Assembly: GCA_024138025.1 (NCBI GenBank)
Contig: JAMXBD010001107.1
Coordinates: forward strand, 1 to 64,000
Direction of reading: 5' to 3'
DNA length: 64,000 nucleotides
Origin: Combretum micranthum
Taxonomy: Eukaryota; Streptophyta; Magnoliopsida; Myrtales; Combretaceae
Position numbers and translations under genes: made by a program. Numbering within the stretch: position 1 is the first letter of the stretch; each line of letters begins with the position of its first letter. Of this stretch, positions 1 through 11,566 are shown piece by piece. The notes under the pieces were generated by a model. The model worked only from the letters and a program-made list of their open reading frames with translations. It was not told where the DNA came from and did not search any database.

Positions 1-3000
1 TGACTAAGGAATCAGTTTGTAAGCCTCGGAAAATTTCAGTAAATAATTCAAAATAAACATCGAAAATAAACTCTAAAAATGACTCCAAATTAAAACCGAA
101 CTTCGAGTAGTCCTAAATCACGAACGAATCTAGAAATTTCTTAATCTTAAGAAAATGAGAATCTTAAAACTAAAATAAGAACTCAATAGTCTATAAATCC
201 AAAACCACTACGTATGACAATTCTATACTTAATTCTGACTTGTAAAATCGGGTAATATAGAACCCAAAAACAAATTATTAAAAAGTAAATAACAATTAAC
301 CTTCGAAATAAAACCCAATTCAAGAATTTCGAAAACGTTAAGAGATATTAAATACTTACAAAAATAAAATTTAAAATAAATTTCTCAAACTAAATGTGTT
401 GTATAAACATAAACCCTCAGTTTCCAAATTGGCAAAGATCTAAACTAGAAAATCACCCGGGAACCCTAAGTGGAATATAGTAGTTCATGTAAAACCCTAA
501 TTTTTAGGGTAATATCAAGTTCAAACCCTAAACCGGAAAGTCAACTGAAAAACCTAAGTCAACAAATTCCAGAAACTAAGTAGTTTAGATCCGACAATCC
601 CGTATTCCTAAACCAAGGAGTTGAAATATGAGTAAATGGTGTAGTTTGGTTCGTAATAATACTATAATGCTTTAAAGATAAGATTAGCGAATTTTCGATC
701 TATTTCGAACCCATCGAGTACAAACTTCGAAAAGCATGTCCTGGGGCTCGAAATATTAATATATGATATTAGTACCGTTAGACTTGTAATTTAATAAATT
801 TCCAAATATATCAGTTATATAATTTTTTGAGTTAAAAAGTCACAGTTATAACCTTTTATCGTATTTTCATTACTATCGGTACTTTAAATGTCTAATCTAC
901 TTTTTGATTTCTTCTACACTATTCACAAGTACAACTATCCATATCCTATTTCTTACATCCTTACATCTTACTCTTACAATTTCATCATTTTCCTTACAAT
1001 GTACTTTTCCAATATAACTTTATTACTTAAATTACTTAATTAATTTTGAATCTTACACAACACAACTCAAACAACTCCCTCTCTCTTCCCTACTCCAAAC
1101 GGCGCAACTCCCTCTCTCTCTCCTCACTCCAATTTATTTTATTTTATTTCCTTTATTACACAAACCCTAATCCACAAGTCTATATACACTCCTTTATACC
1201 AACTTCCTCTCACTTTCTCACTTTTTACAAAGCAAAACTCTTGCAAAAATTTTTCTTTCTCTCTTCCTCTTCCTTGCCAAAACCGAACACACATATACAT
1301 ACACATTCACATATTTTTCTTCAAGTTTCTTGTTCCAATCTTCCAATAGGTAATAGATGTATACTTTATTATCTTAAAACATATAATGGCAAGTTCATTC
1401 ATGAGTGATTCCACACAAAATCCCCATGAGCTTCAAGCTAGGAATGTAGAAACACTTGAACATGAGATCCTTGCCATCACAATGTTATAGATCTTGTTAT
1501 TTAAGTTATTTTACTATTATTTTGTTTTATTTTCAAGTTATGTTGTTATTGCTAATAATTTGTGCATATTCATCATTCAAATAACCATCATAGTGTTCAT
1601 ACATTTATAACTAGTATAGTAAACTAGATTTAGTTGTTTTAAGTTCATAAATGCATTTAGACTTTTGTTTTATGTTCTTAAATAACTTTTAATAGCTTGA
1701 TGATAGTAGAAAAGTATTAGAAAGCTCCAAATCTATTATAGTTTCAACAAAAATCATTTTTGAAAATTTGGATAAAAAGGGAACCATATTTAGAAAAGCT
1801 ATTTTTCAACTTCAAAATGTGTATTTTTCATTTAAAATGAAGGCTTATGGAATAATATCATAAATGAATGATCTTGATGAGTAAAGTTTAGATCTACTAA
1901 GGAATATTTTCAAAACAAAGGTAAGTTTACAAAAGTTATATTTCAATCTCAAAATAAGTTTTAAATTCATAATAAAAGAATTTGAAATGTGAACACCCAT
2001 TTTTCAACTTCAAAATAAGATTTTTATTAAAAAATGGAAGCCTTAAGGGGTAGGTTTGATTAGAAATGGTTTTTGAAAGACTAAATGAGTTTTACAAAGA
2101 AAACAAACTCAAATGAATTTTTCAAAATTCGGATTTGAAAATAACCATTATTTAAACACCTATTTCCAAAAGCCGAAATGAAGTCTTTATTCAAGATATA
2201 AAAGGCTCTTAAGATAGGATATGTAAGGGATGAATTTTCATAAGTTTAGATGGATTTTATCAAAAGTTATGTCCAAAACAAATTTTGTATATTCGATCTC
2301 AACCAAGACCAATTTCGGAAACCCATTTTTCAATACCAAAATGAAGAATTTGTTTAAAAAATGAAAGGCTTATGGAATAGGTATCAATAGGAGATGTTTT
2401 TGATAAGTAAATGGTAGATCTACTAATAGAGATTCTTAAAATAGGAAGAGATTACAAAGTATAAAATTTGAGTTTTATTCTAACCTTGTGAAATTCGGAT
2501 GGTTTCAAGACCATGCCTTAAAAACCCTTTTATCAACTCCAAAACTTGTGTTTTATATGAAAAATGAAGAGTATAGGTCATAGATATCATCAAGTAATGA
2601 TTTTTATAAGTTAAAATGAGATTTGCTAAGAAAAATATGTAGAACAAAGAGTAGAAATAAAGTAGGAAAATTTGAGTTGCTTGTCATTTTAATAAATTCA
2701 TAATAATGGAGTAATGGTATGAAAACCCCTATTTTTCAAACTCAAAATGAAAGTTTTACTAAAGAAATGAAGTCCTTAGTGGCTAGGTATGATTGAGCCT
2801 TAAGTTTCTAAGTATCAAATGAGTTTACTTAAATGAATCACCACAAAAAAAAAAAAAAAATTATAAAATTCGGATTTTGGGATGAACCATATTTAAAAAC
2901 ATGTTTACAAAGTGTAAAATGGAAATTTTTATTGAAAAACAAAGGCCTTAAGGAATATACACAATGAAGGCTTAATTTTAACAAGAATAAATAAATTTTA

Positions 3001-4617
3001 TCAAGGAATTTTTTCTAAAAACAAGTGAGAATTGTCAAGAATACAAGACTAGTCTTTCTAAGTTGATTTTTCATGAAGTCTATAAGGAAAAAGTTTTCTA
3101 AAAATCTCTTTTATTCAATATCATCAAGAACATGTACATATATATCTCATGATATATCATTTATGATAGTAACTTGTTCATATTGCATGTATACTTGCTT
3201 TGGATAGTAGAAACTTCATAAACTTTCACAAAATCAATTTTCCAATTTAGTTTTCGCTACTAATCTGAACTGATCAGATCTTTTCAAAGCTTCAAAGTTT
3301 TCAAAAATTAAATATGATATTAGAATTAGATAGATTTTCGAAGTAGATAGAAATCGGTATATAATTTGCTAAATTCCGAGTTAAAATGACCAAGTTATGG
3401 CTGTTTTAAGTTGGATTCCCACATAGGACGAGAATTACGAATTTGATAGTTTATATGAGATAGAATGGATTTGTTTTGAGTTGAAATACTCATTTGGGTA
3501 TTTCTTTCCTTAGGTGTCTTTGCTTTCGAGGATTCGTTGCCACCCGACTATTATGATCAAAAGACCGGAGTCCAATGGACATGTGAGTTTTCTTCTTATT
3601 TTGTTACCTTGTTTGTGCTTGTAGCTAGTTGCATTAGAATTATAGGAACAAGATAAAAGCCAATATGAATGGGGATGGGATAATCGATGAGACTTTGATG
3701 TATGTATGCCAAATAATACTAAAGCATATAGAAACCATGATTTGATTGGATAATTGCACTGTTCATATTATTTCTGTTTATGTGTATGATATTGGTTGGT
3801 CACTCTAAAGAATGTATGAATAATTTGACCCAAGCAAAAATTAAATTGGTCATGCATCGCATCAAAAGTTGCATTTGGTAGCATGCTACTCCTACGTAAG
3901 TCGATCGATATGGTCCGAGGACTCGTTTGGAGAATGAGACCCGTATCAGAGTTCATTCATAGGGAACTAAAGCGCACCGGGATGCATCCCATGTATGAGC
4001 CTAGCCAGTTGAGTGCTACGAGCTTGGGGGCTTGGGGACTAGTAGCGGTCGTGTAGACTTTCAATACTATCCCCAACCTTAGATACGGAGAGCGTAAATC
4101 ATTCTGTGTATGGGTTCCAGATCCCCATACATAATTGTCTGCTCATGTATTTGTTCATGCATAGCATATGGATGATTTATAACTTGCTTTTTATGGTACG
4201 GAATTAAGGGAACTCTCACTAAGCTAGTGTGACTTATACCCTAATAGATGTTTGAATAAACAGCTTGACGGAAGAATGCTACTTGGGGACCGTGATGTCT
4301 GGAGTGGAGTATGACGTCAGGGTTTTGGCAGGAAGTAAGAATACTTGAAGATCGCTAGGTCTTGTGAATTGTTTTGTAATAGTTTTATGTAGTGAAATCT
4401 TTGATGAATTGTAATTGAAGTATAGTGAATTGTATTTCCTTTACATTGTTACTCAAGTTATATCAATATAAAATATCACTCCGATGTGTCTCCTTCATGT
4501 GTTAGTCGCCTTATACATAGTATGGAAGCCTTTGCATGATTGAGGTGGTCATTCCTAGACTTTAATATTGTGTACGGCGGACTACCACATTTAAGGTACC
4601 CTTCAGGGCGTGACACA
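1..4617 (+). repeat. Long LTR-like sequence of a Ty3/gypsy element, truncated by the window start
   Basis: No coding capacity is visible over 4.6 kb. The 3' end reads CAGGGCGTGACA at about 4606-4617, the same kind of terminus as the proven gypsy LTR at 13.5-27.5 kb, whose ends read GGGGCGTGACA on its own strand. The sequence then passes directly into a copia gag reading frame at 4613 onwards, with no primer-binding site, so this is either a solo LTR or the end of a truncated element that inserted into the copia remnant. The texture at 3500-4600 is what I expect of a chromovirus LTR of several kilobases. The left border lies outside the window, so a target-site duplication cannot be tested. 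The 120-codon ORF at 1046-1408 is low-complexity (Ser/Leu/Asn/His) and I do not treat it as a gene. Confidence 0.5.
1790..2965 (+). repeat. Degenerate tandem repeat, about 160-205 bp period, roughly seven copies
   Basis: A recognisable unit recurs with starts near 1801, 1999, 2162, 2323, 2528, 2731 and 2904. Each unit has a core like ATTTTTCAACTTCAAAATG, then a T/A-rich stretch, then a segment like AATGAAGGCTTATGGAATA. Most are preceded by AAATTCGGATTT and ACCAT. Spacing varies (198, 163, 161, 205, 203, 173), so the array is old and has indels. It lies wholly inside the LTR-like sequence. Confidence 0.6.
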
Positions 4618-4831
4618 ACTGATGGTTTCATGTATTTTAACTCAGTAAAGGAGCTTTGGGAAGACGTCGTAGAAAGATATAGTCAAACTAATGGTGGATT
4701 GTTATATCAAATTCAACACGAAATTGTGAATTTGGGCTAAAGACAGGCTCCAATTACTGCATATAACAATAAAAAAAATTGTGGGATGAATTAGCTAGTT
4801 TAACCGGAATGCCTGAGTATATACATAGACT
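4613..4831 (+). pseudogene. Ty1/copia gag remnant, first part (UBN2-type)
   Basis: The + frame from 4613 reads like the gag polypeptide of plant Ty1/copia elements (UBN2 / retrotransposon gag family): FMYFNSVKELWEDV, then RYSQTNGGLLYQIQ, then, after an in-frame stop at 4738 and small indels, KLWDELASLTGMPEY. Gag forms the virus-like particle. The N-terminal part is replaced by the end of the upstream LTR. The reading breaks off at 4831, where a small LTR element begins, and resumes past 7018, so this is the left half of one interrupted remnant. Confidence 0.7.
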
Positions 4832-5372
4832 TGATGTAGCGAAAGAGATGGGATATAACTAATTGGAGGAGTAGCATAGGATGGGTGGAAGAACATGTGT
4901 TGAAACAACACTGGTAGCTTCTGTACACCACCAGCTATGGTGATCTATGCCGTTGACGTAAAAACAAAGGTCACCGGTCTTCAGCCAGCGTTCAACATGT
5001 ACAGATTCAAGAAATTTAAAGCCGTCGCCAAAGCTTCCAGCTTTTGTAATAAAGGCTCATAGCTTTGAGTTATAAGTTGTTACCTTACTGACGGCATATC
5101 TTGTTTAATTTTTTACAAATTATATATATATATATATATATTGTTTGATGTTTTATAATGTATGCCCTAGGGCATATGAAAGGACGATTATCAATTATCT
5201 ATCTTTGAATGAAAATTTCATAGAGTTGTCCTGCTCTTTTATGTAGGATCTTATTATTTGATGCCAATTGCCTAGTTATTCTTTGAATCGATAGGCCTTT
5301 TGAAGATCACAAACCAATCATTGTGCGCAATTCAATGGTTTGTGATAATCTATTTCCTTCTACGCTACGTCA
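4832..5372 (+). repeat. Left LTR of short Ty3-type element
   Basis: 541 bp, starting TGATGTAG and ending GCTACGTCA. It contains a (TA)n run near 5128-5150. It aligns by eye over its whole length with the repeat at 6476-7017, with many substitutions and small indels, so the insertion is not recent. Confidence 0.7.
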
Positions 5373-5373
5373 G

Positions 5374-5386
5374 TAGGTACCAAAGC
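5374..5386 (+). other. Degenerate tRNA-Met primer-binding site
   Basis: TAGGTACCAAAGC sits one base after the left LTR. It differs at a few positions from TGGTATCAGAGCC, the initiator tRNA-Met complement used by many plant LTR elements, and fits a decayed primer-binding site. Confidence 0.5.
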
Positions 5387-5829
5387 TAGGTTCGATCTTA
5401 GAGATTTCGGTCTTAGAGAAGATGCTTCCCAAATGACAAGGCAATCAACGTCACGCTGCAGTGGATGAAACTTGTGGTCATGATGACCTAGATAGATGGA
5501 TCAAACAGATCATTAATGAATAGATGGGCACAATGGAACGCCAAATGAATGTGATTGTGGATCAATTTACAAAAAAGAATGGGTGCATTGATGGGGACTC
5601 AAAGGGATGAAAACCCTAGATGGGAACAAAACCCTAATCTGATGCCAGAGAGGATGGAGGTGTTTATGGTGAATCAAAATAGAGGTAAGAACCTTAATAT
5701 TGATCTGATGCCTGATGTAGGTTTCTAAGAATCAGATGATGACTCGTCTTCTATTGAGGAGGGTTTTTTGATGAATTACCATGCAAGCAGGTAGGTTGCA
5801 TGTTAAGAAAGATAGTAGTCGTTGGGAAA

Positions 5830-6395
5830 TAGGGATGAAAATAGAGATCCTAGAATTTGATAATGTCTTTGAGGCTTAGGGAAATGAGAAATTTATTTTT
5901 TATGAAGTTGAGGAGGAAGAATATGATGTTGTCTTTAAAGCAGGAAGTAATGATGAACCAATTTATGATGAAGAACATTGTGAAGAAGAAGATGTATTTG
6001 AGGCTGATGAAAAGCCAATCGTCGACACTTATGTTGATGATGAAAAGGATTAAATTTTTGAGCCAGATAGTGTTGGTGAACCAATTTTTTATTTTTATGC
6101 TAATGAACAGGAAATGGTGCTAGGAGATGATAGAGTGAATCTACTAGGTAGGAATTCATGTATGACTCTTAGGATAATTGAGGACAAGATTTGTGATTTT
6201 AATATTGTGTTTGCTTCAATAAGTGAAGAAGGGTCATATGCATATTTGCCACATGAGCGTGGTAGGGTTCATGTTGTGGAAGAGTTAAGGAGCTTCATGG
6301 GTGAACATGTGAGAAGTTGGAATCAAAAGGTAAATCTAGTTGAATTTGCACACAACCATGCTATCATGCACAGTACTAGATCTCCCCCCTTCTAG
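5830..6395 (+). pseudogene. Ty3/gypsy pol remnant: acidic linker and integrase end
   Basis: The + frame running through 6114-6395 ends with VEELRSFMGEHV, then WNQKVNLVEFAHNHA, then RSPPF. This matches the C-terminal part of the integrase catalytic core of plant Ty3/gypsy polyproteins, where a similar Leu-Arg-Ser segment is followed by an AEFA-N motif and an SPFxVVY motif. Immediately upstream, about 5850-6110 in a compatible frame with stops, the peptide is strongly acidic (Glu/Asp-rich). The long ORF that starts at 5857 is a Met/Lys-rich shadow of that acidic frame. Most of pol is deleted. The purine-rich stretch at 6468-6475 leads into the right LTR. Confidence 0.6.
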
Positions 6396-6475
6396 GTAGT
6401 TTATTCTTTTAAACTCAAATGGATCTGACGAGATAGTTAAAATCCAAGGGTGAATTTTTTCCAATCAGGAGAGTA

Positions 6476-7017
6476 TGATGCAGAGGAAGAGATTTGATAT
6501 AACTAATTGGAGAAGTGACATATGATGGGTGGAAGAACATGTGTTGAAACAATTTTGGCAGCTTCTGTATGCCGCCAACTTTGGTGATTTACATCACCGA
6601 CATAAGAATAGAAGCCATCGGCCTTAAGGCAGCATTCAACGTGTATAGATTCAAGAAATTTAAAGCCATCACCAAGGCCACTAGCTTTGAGTTATAAGCT
6701 GCCAACTTATTGTCGATGTATCTTGTTTAATTTTTTATGAATTATATATATATTTTTTGTTTTGTTTTGTTTGCTCCTTTATAATGTAAGCCCTAAGGCA
6801 TAGGAAAGGACAATTATTGGTTATCTATCTTTGAATGAAAATTTCATAGGATCGTCTTGCTTTTTATCCTAAATTTCATATCTTTTGTGTGGAATCTTGT
6901 TATTTGATGCCAATTGCCTAGGTATTCTTTGAATCGATAGGCTTTTGAAGATTACAAATCAGTAATTATACACAATTCAATGGTTTGCGATAATCTATTT
7001 ACTTGTACACTATGTTA
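6476..7017 (+). repeat. Right LTR of short Ty3-type element
   Basis: 542 bp, starting TGATGCAG and ending CTATGTTA (the last two bases differ from the CA expected). It is the partner of 4832-5372. Confidence 0.7.
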
Positions 7018-7240
7018 GGACCTATGGTTGGTTGTTCTTGTGATTTCCGAGGGTGACTTACTGAATTTGAAAATAGAATAAGACTTATATAAGTTTTGAT
7101 GGGGCTGAATGACCCTTATGAATATGTGAGGAGTCATGGTCGAAAGATAATCTCATTCTAGATGAAAAATGCTGATCTTATGGGATTCGAACACATCAAT
7201 AATCAAGGCTAATTTTATGAGAATGATCACATCAATATTT
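7018..7240 (+). pseudogene. Ty1/copia gag remnant, second part
   Basis: After the short LTR element the copia gag frame resumes with CSCDF, then, past stops and indels, VLMGLNDPYEYVRS. The FLMGLNDxYxxxRSQ motif is characteristic of plant copia gag C-terminal to the segment seen at 4613-4831. The order and strand match, so the two parts are one gag split by the 4832-7017 element. Between 7240 and 7378 I see nothing identifiable. Confidence 0.6.
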
Positions 7241-7377
7241 GTTGATTCATTTTTTTTCTTTAGCTATTAATTTTGTATAAATATAACCATATCTTATAAG
7301 GCTCTCTTGGATTCATGTCATTGAGAATAAAAAACATAGAACAATGTTACATCCATTTCAATTTTTTCTTTGGGCAT

Positions 7378-9682
7378 GTGAATCCTCTTCTTAAAACTAT
7401 TAGTAAATTGAAAATTTTTTATCCCCGACATATTCAACATCTAGGTAGACAGTAGAACTTTCTAATCATCACCCATTAGGGTGAAGGATTTCTGAAAACT
7501 CTATCGCCAAATGTTGATTAGAATTGCACGTGCCTACCAATATGTCATGATTTGCTACTGTCTTTGAATTGGGATTATAGACTATGCTAGGTGAATGACG
7601 ATGCTTATCAACATAGCATTGTTGTTGCAAGGCCAACTCCAAATTGCTGAGCACTACTCCTATTGATGGTCTCTCACGCCCTCTGTCAGCTAAACACCAC
7701 TTTCCAACATTTGTGAATGTTTTAAAGTAGTCTAAGCTAATCTTTCATATAAGGAAAGGATTAATCACTTGATCCCATGTACCCTTCCGATGACATTTAA
7801 CAGCCAATGCAGCAAAATTGATTGCTTCGTCTTCGTGTTCTTCCATTGGTGGTACAACTAGTTTCCCACTTAGCACCTTAAATAAAACCACTCCAAAGGA
7901 ACACACATCAGACTTTTCGGTTAATTTCATGCGACAGTAGTACTCAAGATCCACATATCCAATGCTTCCTTTCACCATAATGCTTACATGTGTTTTGGAT
8001 TGATTGATCATGTCAGGCCAAATTTTTGATAAACCGAAATCAGAAACCTTGGCTTCCCACTCATTTTCCAACAATACGTTAGTGCTTTTCACATCGCGAT
8101 GGATGATTGGCTGCTTTGATCGTGTGTGAAGGTACTGCAATCCTCTAGCTGCACTAATACAAATTTTGAGCCTTTTAATCCAATGAAGTGGAGGATTTTA
8201 AGACTTGCAGAGATGGTCACATAAGGTAACATGCTGCATAAAATTGTATACAGGTATCATTTCTTTGCCCTCCATGCGGTAACCAATCAGGGAGACAAGA
8301 TGGCGGTGACGCAGCTTGGAGAGCATTGATATCTGTCTGAAACTCTTGTAAACCTTGGTGTGAAATAGGATTTGCACACTTTATGGCAACAAAAGCATCA
8401 TTTTCCTTAAAGAAGCCCTTATAAACTTTTCCAAATCCACTAATCCTATGAGAAAAGAGTCTGAAAAATTATTGGTTGCCAACTTCATGGCTGTGAGTGA
8501 GAATCATCGTCAACCATTTGATTCTTGACTAGGACTCCTTAACTTTAGTTTAAGGTAAAGGAACCAACATTGAAGATGGATTATGGGAATGAACGAGAAA
8601 AGGTCGCCAAAGAACAGGATTACTATCACCTGACATGCAGTGATCTTGTCAGATGTCATGGTATGCTTTGTTACAAACTATAAAATCCCAGCAAGGTTGC
8701 CCCTAGAGTCAGATGATCTGAAAATTTCTAATCCATTCAAAATTGCAGGGGCATAACTTGCTGAAAATTCAGTATCAACATGCAGGGATATAACCAGATC
8801 CCTGTAGTCTGATCATGTGTGGAACTCTTGACAAAATAGTCTTTATGGATGGGAATACCACTCCCACTACTCCGGCTAATGATCTGCTTGATCTTCAGCC
8901 ATTTTGTTATTAATATAGATATGGAAATATCTTCCATTAACTCGAAAAGTGTTTCTCCTAGTCTCATAAAAGTGAAACCTAATGAGATAATAGAATCCTA
9001 ATTCTACAACGAATGACCAGCTGATATTTCCCCGTGTGAAAGAAGATAGCACTCTAGCTATGGAATATACCTTTTTGAGTGCTGTATATGGGTGTACCCG
9101 TGCATAATACTTGATATCAACTTTAGACTTTTTTTATTTTTTTAGTTCCTTTATCATTAGTGAGGTAGTTAGTGTCATTTATCCAGGAGCTCCCTGATGA
9201 TAGTGTCTTTACTTAAAGGGTCGGTTGCAAAATTATAGTTAGAGGTCTGAATAAGTATATACTTTCCGAGCATGATGGTAAACAATGCTTTTGATGTGTC
9301 TGAATATGGAGGTTGAGTGAAATAAAGGCGAACAAATTTAGGACCAGAAGAGAGTGGAAAATGTTGTGTATGATTTCTATGAAAGATGCAGGTACATGTG
9401 CTAATGAAATTCGTGGTGCCAGGACCTGTGGGGCATTTCATGCCGACTCCATTTGCTTGAACTTCTTCATCTAAAGAATTGCAGTTGAAGGTTGTTTCAA
9501 CTGCCATGTATGCTGGTTTAACTACCACTACTGCACATAGGAGAAAAGTGAAGATTGTGTTCATCAAGTGATGGCAATCAAGTTTTTGCAGATGAGACAA
9601 GTTGTTAATTTGGCAATTCCTTTTCATGGTTGAGAAAATAGGCTTGGGAGATCAATAATACAAAGGTTACAAGATTATTTAA
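7378..9682 (-). repeat. Duplicated host segment carrying receptor-kinase copy 1
   Basis: Both the 3' flank (7378-7468 versus 31279-31372) and the short 5' flank (9628-9680 versus 33876-33930) match the second kinase copy outside the coding region. For example, GAGAAAATA and TTGGGAGATCAATAATAC lie upstream of both starts. The homology on the upstream side stops where the LTR element at 9683 begins. This shows a segmental (tandem-type) duplication rather than a retrocopy. Confidence 0.65.
7469..9627 (-). pseudogene. CrRLK1L-type receptor-like kinase pseudogene (copy 1)
   Basis: Family members are plasma-membrane Ser/Thr kinases with a malectin-like ectodomain (the FERONIA family). The N-terminal frame (9627-9175) has a hydrophobic leader and the ectodomain motif GPKFVRLYF. 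It breaks off after TIIREL, and about 265 bp of ectodomain present in copy 2 is missing. Further ectodomain pieces follow in shifting frames to about 8700. The kinase part (8140-7745) keeps HRDVKSTN and SDFGLSK, but the activation-segment motif reads GYVDLEYY instead of GYLDPEYY. The frame stops early at PFLI. The C-terminal tail (7654-7469) is in another frame and ends FSEILHPNG. Multiple frameshifts and a deletion make a functional product impossible. Confidence 0.85.
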
Positions 9683-10118
9683 TGTAGCAGGTCACGCAGC
9701 AGCCAAAGCTGGCTCTAAGGCCGCCGGCTTTGCCAAGAAGGCCGCTGGCTTTGCCATGAAGGCCCCTAGCCTTGGGCCGACATTGATTAAAGGCCACCCA
9801 ATTCTGATGTCTTAGGCTGCCATCTTACGCTTCAGCCTTTATTTATCTAACTTAGCCTAATTTTGATGTCCTAGGCTATCAACAGACGTTTCAGCCTTTG
9901 TTTATCCGACTTACTTCTTGTTAATTGTTTTTAGGGATTTATGTAATAGTATAAATAGGTCTTTCAGGGTTTTGTTAGGGATATTTAATATTTGATACAT
10001 TTCGAAACGTTACTAAGAGAGAGTTTTCCATTGGGAAATTGCAAGATTTTGCAATTCTATGTTTTTACAAATCATACGATGAGATTGATTTTTGTTCTTA
10101 CACTTTCATGCTACGTCA
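9683..10118 (+). repeat. Left LTR of second short Ty3-type element
   Basis: 436 bp. It includes a candidate TATA box (TATAAATAGG near 9951-9960) and an AGAGAGAGTTTTC motif shared with the right copy. Confidence 0.7.
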
Positions 10119-10120
10119 GA

Positions 10121-10133
10121 TTTGTATCAAAGC
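10121..10133 (+). other. Primer-binding-like site
   Basis: TTTGTATCAAAGC, two bases after the left LTR, resembles the tRNA-Met complement TGGTATCAAAGC with one or two changes. Confidence 0.5.
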
Positions 10134-10499
10134 AAAAAGTTTCCTATAGAGATGTCAGGAGACGATAGTTTAGGAGGCGATCACGTCCTCAACGATGTTT
10201 AGGATATGTAAGTCCTATGAACCAAGTCACATGTTCGAAGAGCAGTATTGGATAGCAGGGATCAGGGATTCCAACGTATTGAACAATAATTTGATGATCT
10301 AATCGAGCGATCCAAAGCCAACAGAAACAAGAACGGTTATGGGAGTCGACCAAGTGTAGAATATGAACGCGGACATTCTTTTGTCAAATCTATTGCTTCA
10401 AATCAAGGATTACATGTTTACAAATCTAATTATAAGGAAGAAGATGAATTGATGGAGGAAGAACAGCCATGAAGACAAGGCAGTGGTGTCAAAACTGAA

Positions 10500-11150
10500 A
10501 AAAGGTAAGACCTATGGATGATGTAATTTTGATAATTATTACAAACATAGGAATGGATATGGAAGGAATGATTTTAAGTTAAATGTAGAAATTTCATATT
10601 TTAGAGGAGATTTAGGGGTTAAGAATTTTATTGATTTGATTTCTATAATTGAGCGGGTCTTTGAATATATAAAGATTCCTGAAGAGAAAAGAGTAAAGTT
10701 AGTGGTTTGTAGATTGAAAGGACGTGTTTTTGCTTGGTGGAAGAGATTGCAGAAAAAATTAAGTGATTAAGGAAAAACAACTGTTAGGATATGATTTAGG
10801 ATGAAGATATTATTGGAAGATGAATTCCATCCTCTTAATTATGAGGAAATCATGTTTCAAAAAAACCATCAATTTCATCAAGAATAGAAAGTGATACATG
10901 AATATCTTACAGGGTTTATGAAGTAGGCACAAAATAATGATTTGAAAGGGGAATAAATTCCTACTACAAAAGAGAATGGGAAAGAACACATTGAAGAGAC
11001 TTCTAAAGAGACATCATTCGAATCTTCAAAAACTAGTCCTCCTAAAGTAGAAAGAAAACTTCTAGATGAGAAGATTGAACATCCACCAATTATTTCCACT
11101 GAACTTAATGAAAAGGGATTTTTTCCTGATATACCGTCTGAAATTGCCAC
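10500..11150 (+). pseudogene. Ty3/gypsy gag remnant
   Basis: Reading the + strand around 10560-10900 gives segments typical of plant gypsy capsid: SYFRGDLGVKNFIDLI, IERVFEYIKIPEEKRVKL, LKGRVFAWWKRLQ and EDEFHPLNYEEIMFQ. In-frame stops near 10768 and 10795 and at several later points break it. Downstream to 11150 the same frame gives a charged, Ser/Lys/Glu-rich region of the sort found between capsid and pol in this family. No zinc knuckle, protease or RT is left, so the middle of the element is deleted. Confidence 0.7.
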
Positions 11151-11234
11151 TAAAAATGTTGAGACTTTGAAGTCCTTGAAAGCAAACTTGAGGAGGAAAC
11201 AAGTGAAATAACTGCTATTGAGCCAACGAAGGTA

Positions 11235-11566
11235 ATGGAAGAGGAAAAGTTGATTGAAATAGTTGAAGCTAAAGCAGAGGAGAAGCCAAAAGTTGAGGTG
11301 GTTGTAAAAGAAGCAAAAGAGAAGCCAAAAAGTAAACTTGTCGAGACTAAAAAAAAGAAGAAGAAAATAGATGAGAAAGAGAAGGCCAATCTTCTAGTGA
11401 TTTTAAATGTTAAGGTTGTAGGGTTCGATCTATTAAAAGAATTATATGAAGCAAATGCAAGTTTCAAAGAGATTTGGGTTGATAAATTTCTTTTCTACCC
11501 AAACGACTCACCGTTATATTCAGAAGAGAACTCGAGGTCAAGTTCTTTGCAGGTGGAAGAGAATAA
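11235..11566 (+). pseudogene. Lys/Glu-rich linker fused to extreme Pol C-terminus
   Basis: This open stretch (first residues of the ORF 11235-11699) starts with a Lys/Glu-rich low-complexity part. It then gives VVGFDLLKELYEANASF and FKEIW, which recall the segment before the integrase in plant gypsy pol. It ends with ENSRSSSLQVEENNV, which resembles the usual last residues of such polyproteins just before the 3' LTR. The ORF then runs on into the right LTR to 11699, which is not expected to be coding. Two distant parts of pol are therefore joined by a large internal deletion. Confidence 0.5.

Larger units (their letters stand above)
4832..7017 (+). mobile_element. Short, internally deleted Ty3-type LTR retrotransposon nested in the copia gag
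   Basis: Two related direct repeats of about 540 bp (4832-5372 and 6476-7017) flank 1.1 kb of internal sequence. Both LTRs begin TGATG and carry the same ordered landmarks: a GGATATAACTAATTGG-like segment, TTCAAGAAATTTAAAGCC, a TA run and GATAATCTATTT near the end. The left LTR ends CTACGTCA. The internal part holds only fragments of pol. Flanking pentamers are AGACT on the left and GGACC on the right, a weak match, but the surrounding copia gag frame continues across the element, which independently supports insertion there. The element is non-autonomous. Confidence 0.75.

Noticed and set aside
1046..1408. 120-codon + strand ORF
   Set aside because: Ser/Leu/His low-complexity translation of CT-rich sequence inside an LTR-like region. 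No domain or splice context.
5857..6123. 88-codon Met/Lys-rich ORF
   Set aside because: Shadow frame of the acidic pol linker. The Glu/Asp-rich frame on the same strand is the meaningful one.
10878..11467. Two minus-strand ORFs (90 and 105 codons)
   Set aside because: Antisense shadows of the gag and Lys/Glu-rich linker frames of the short LTR element. Phe/Ser-only composition.
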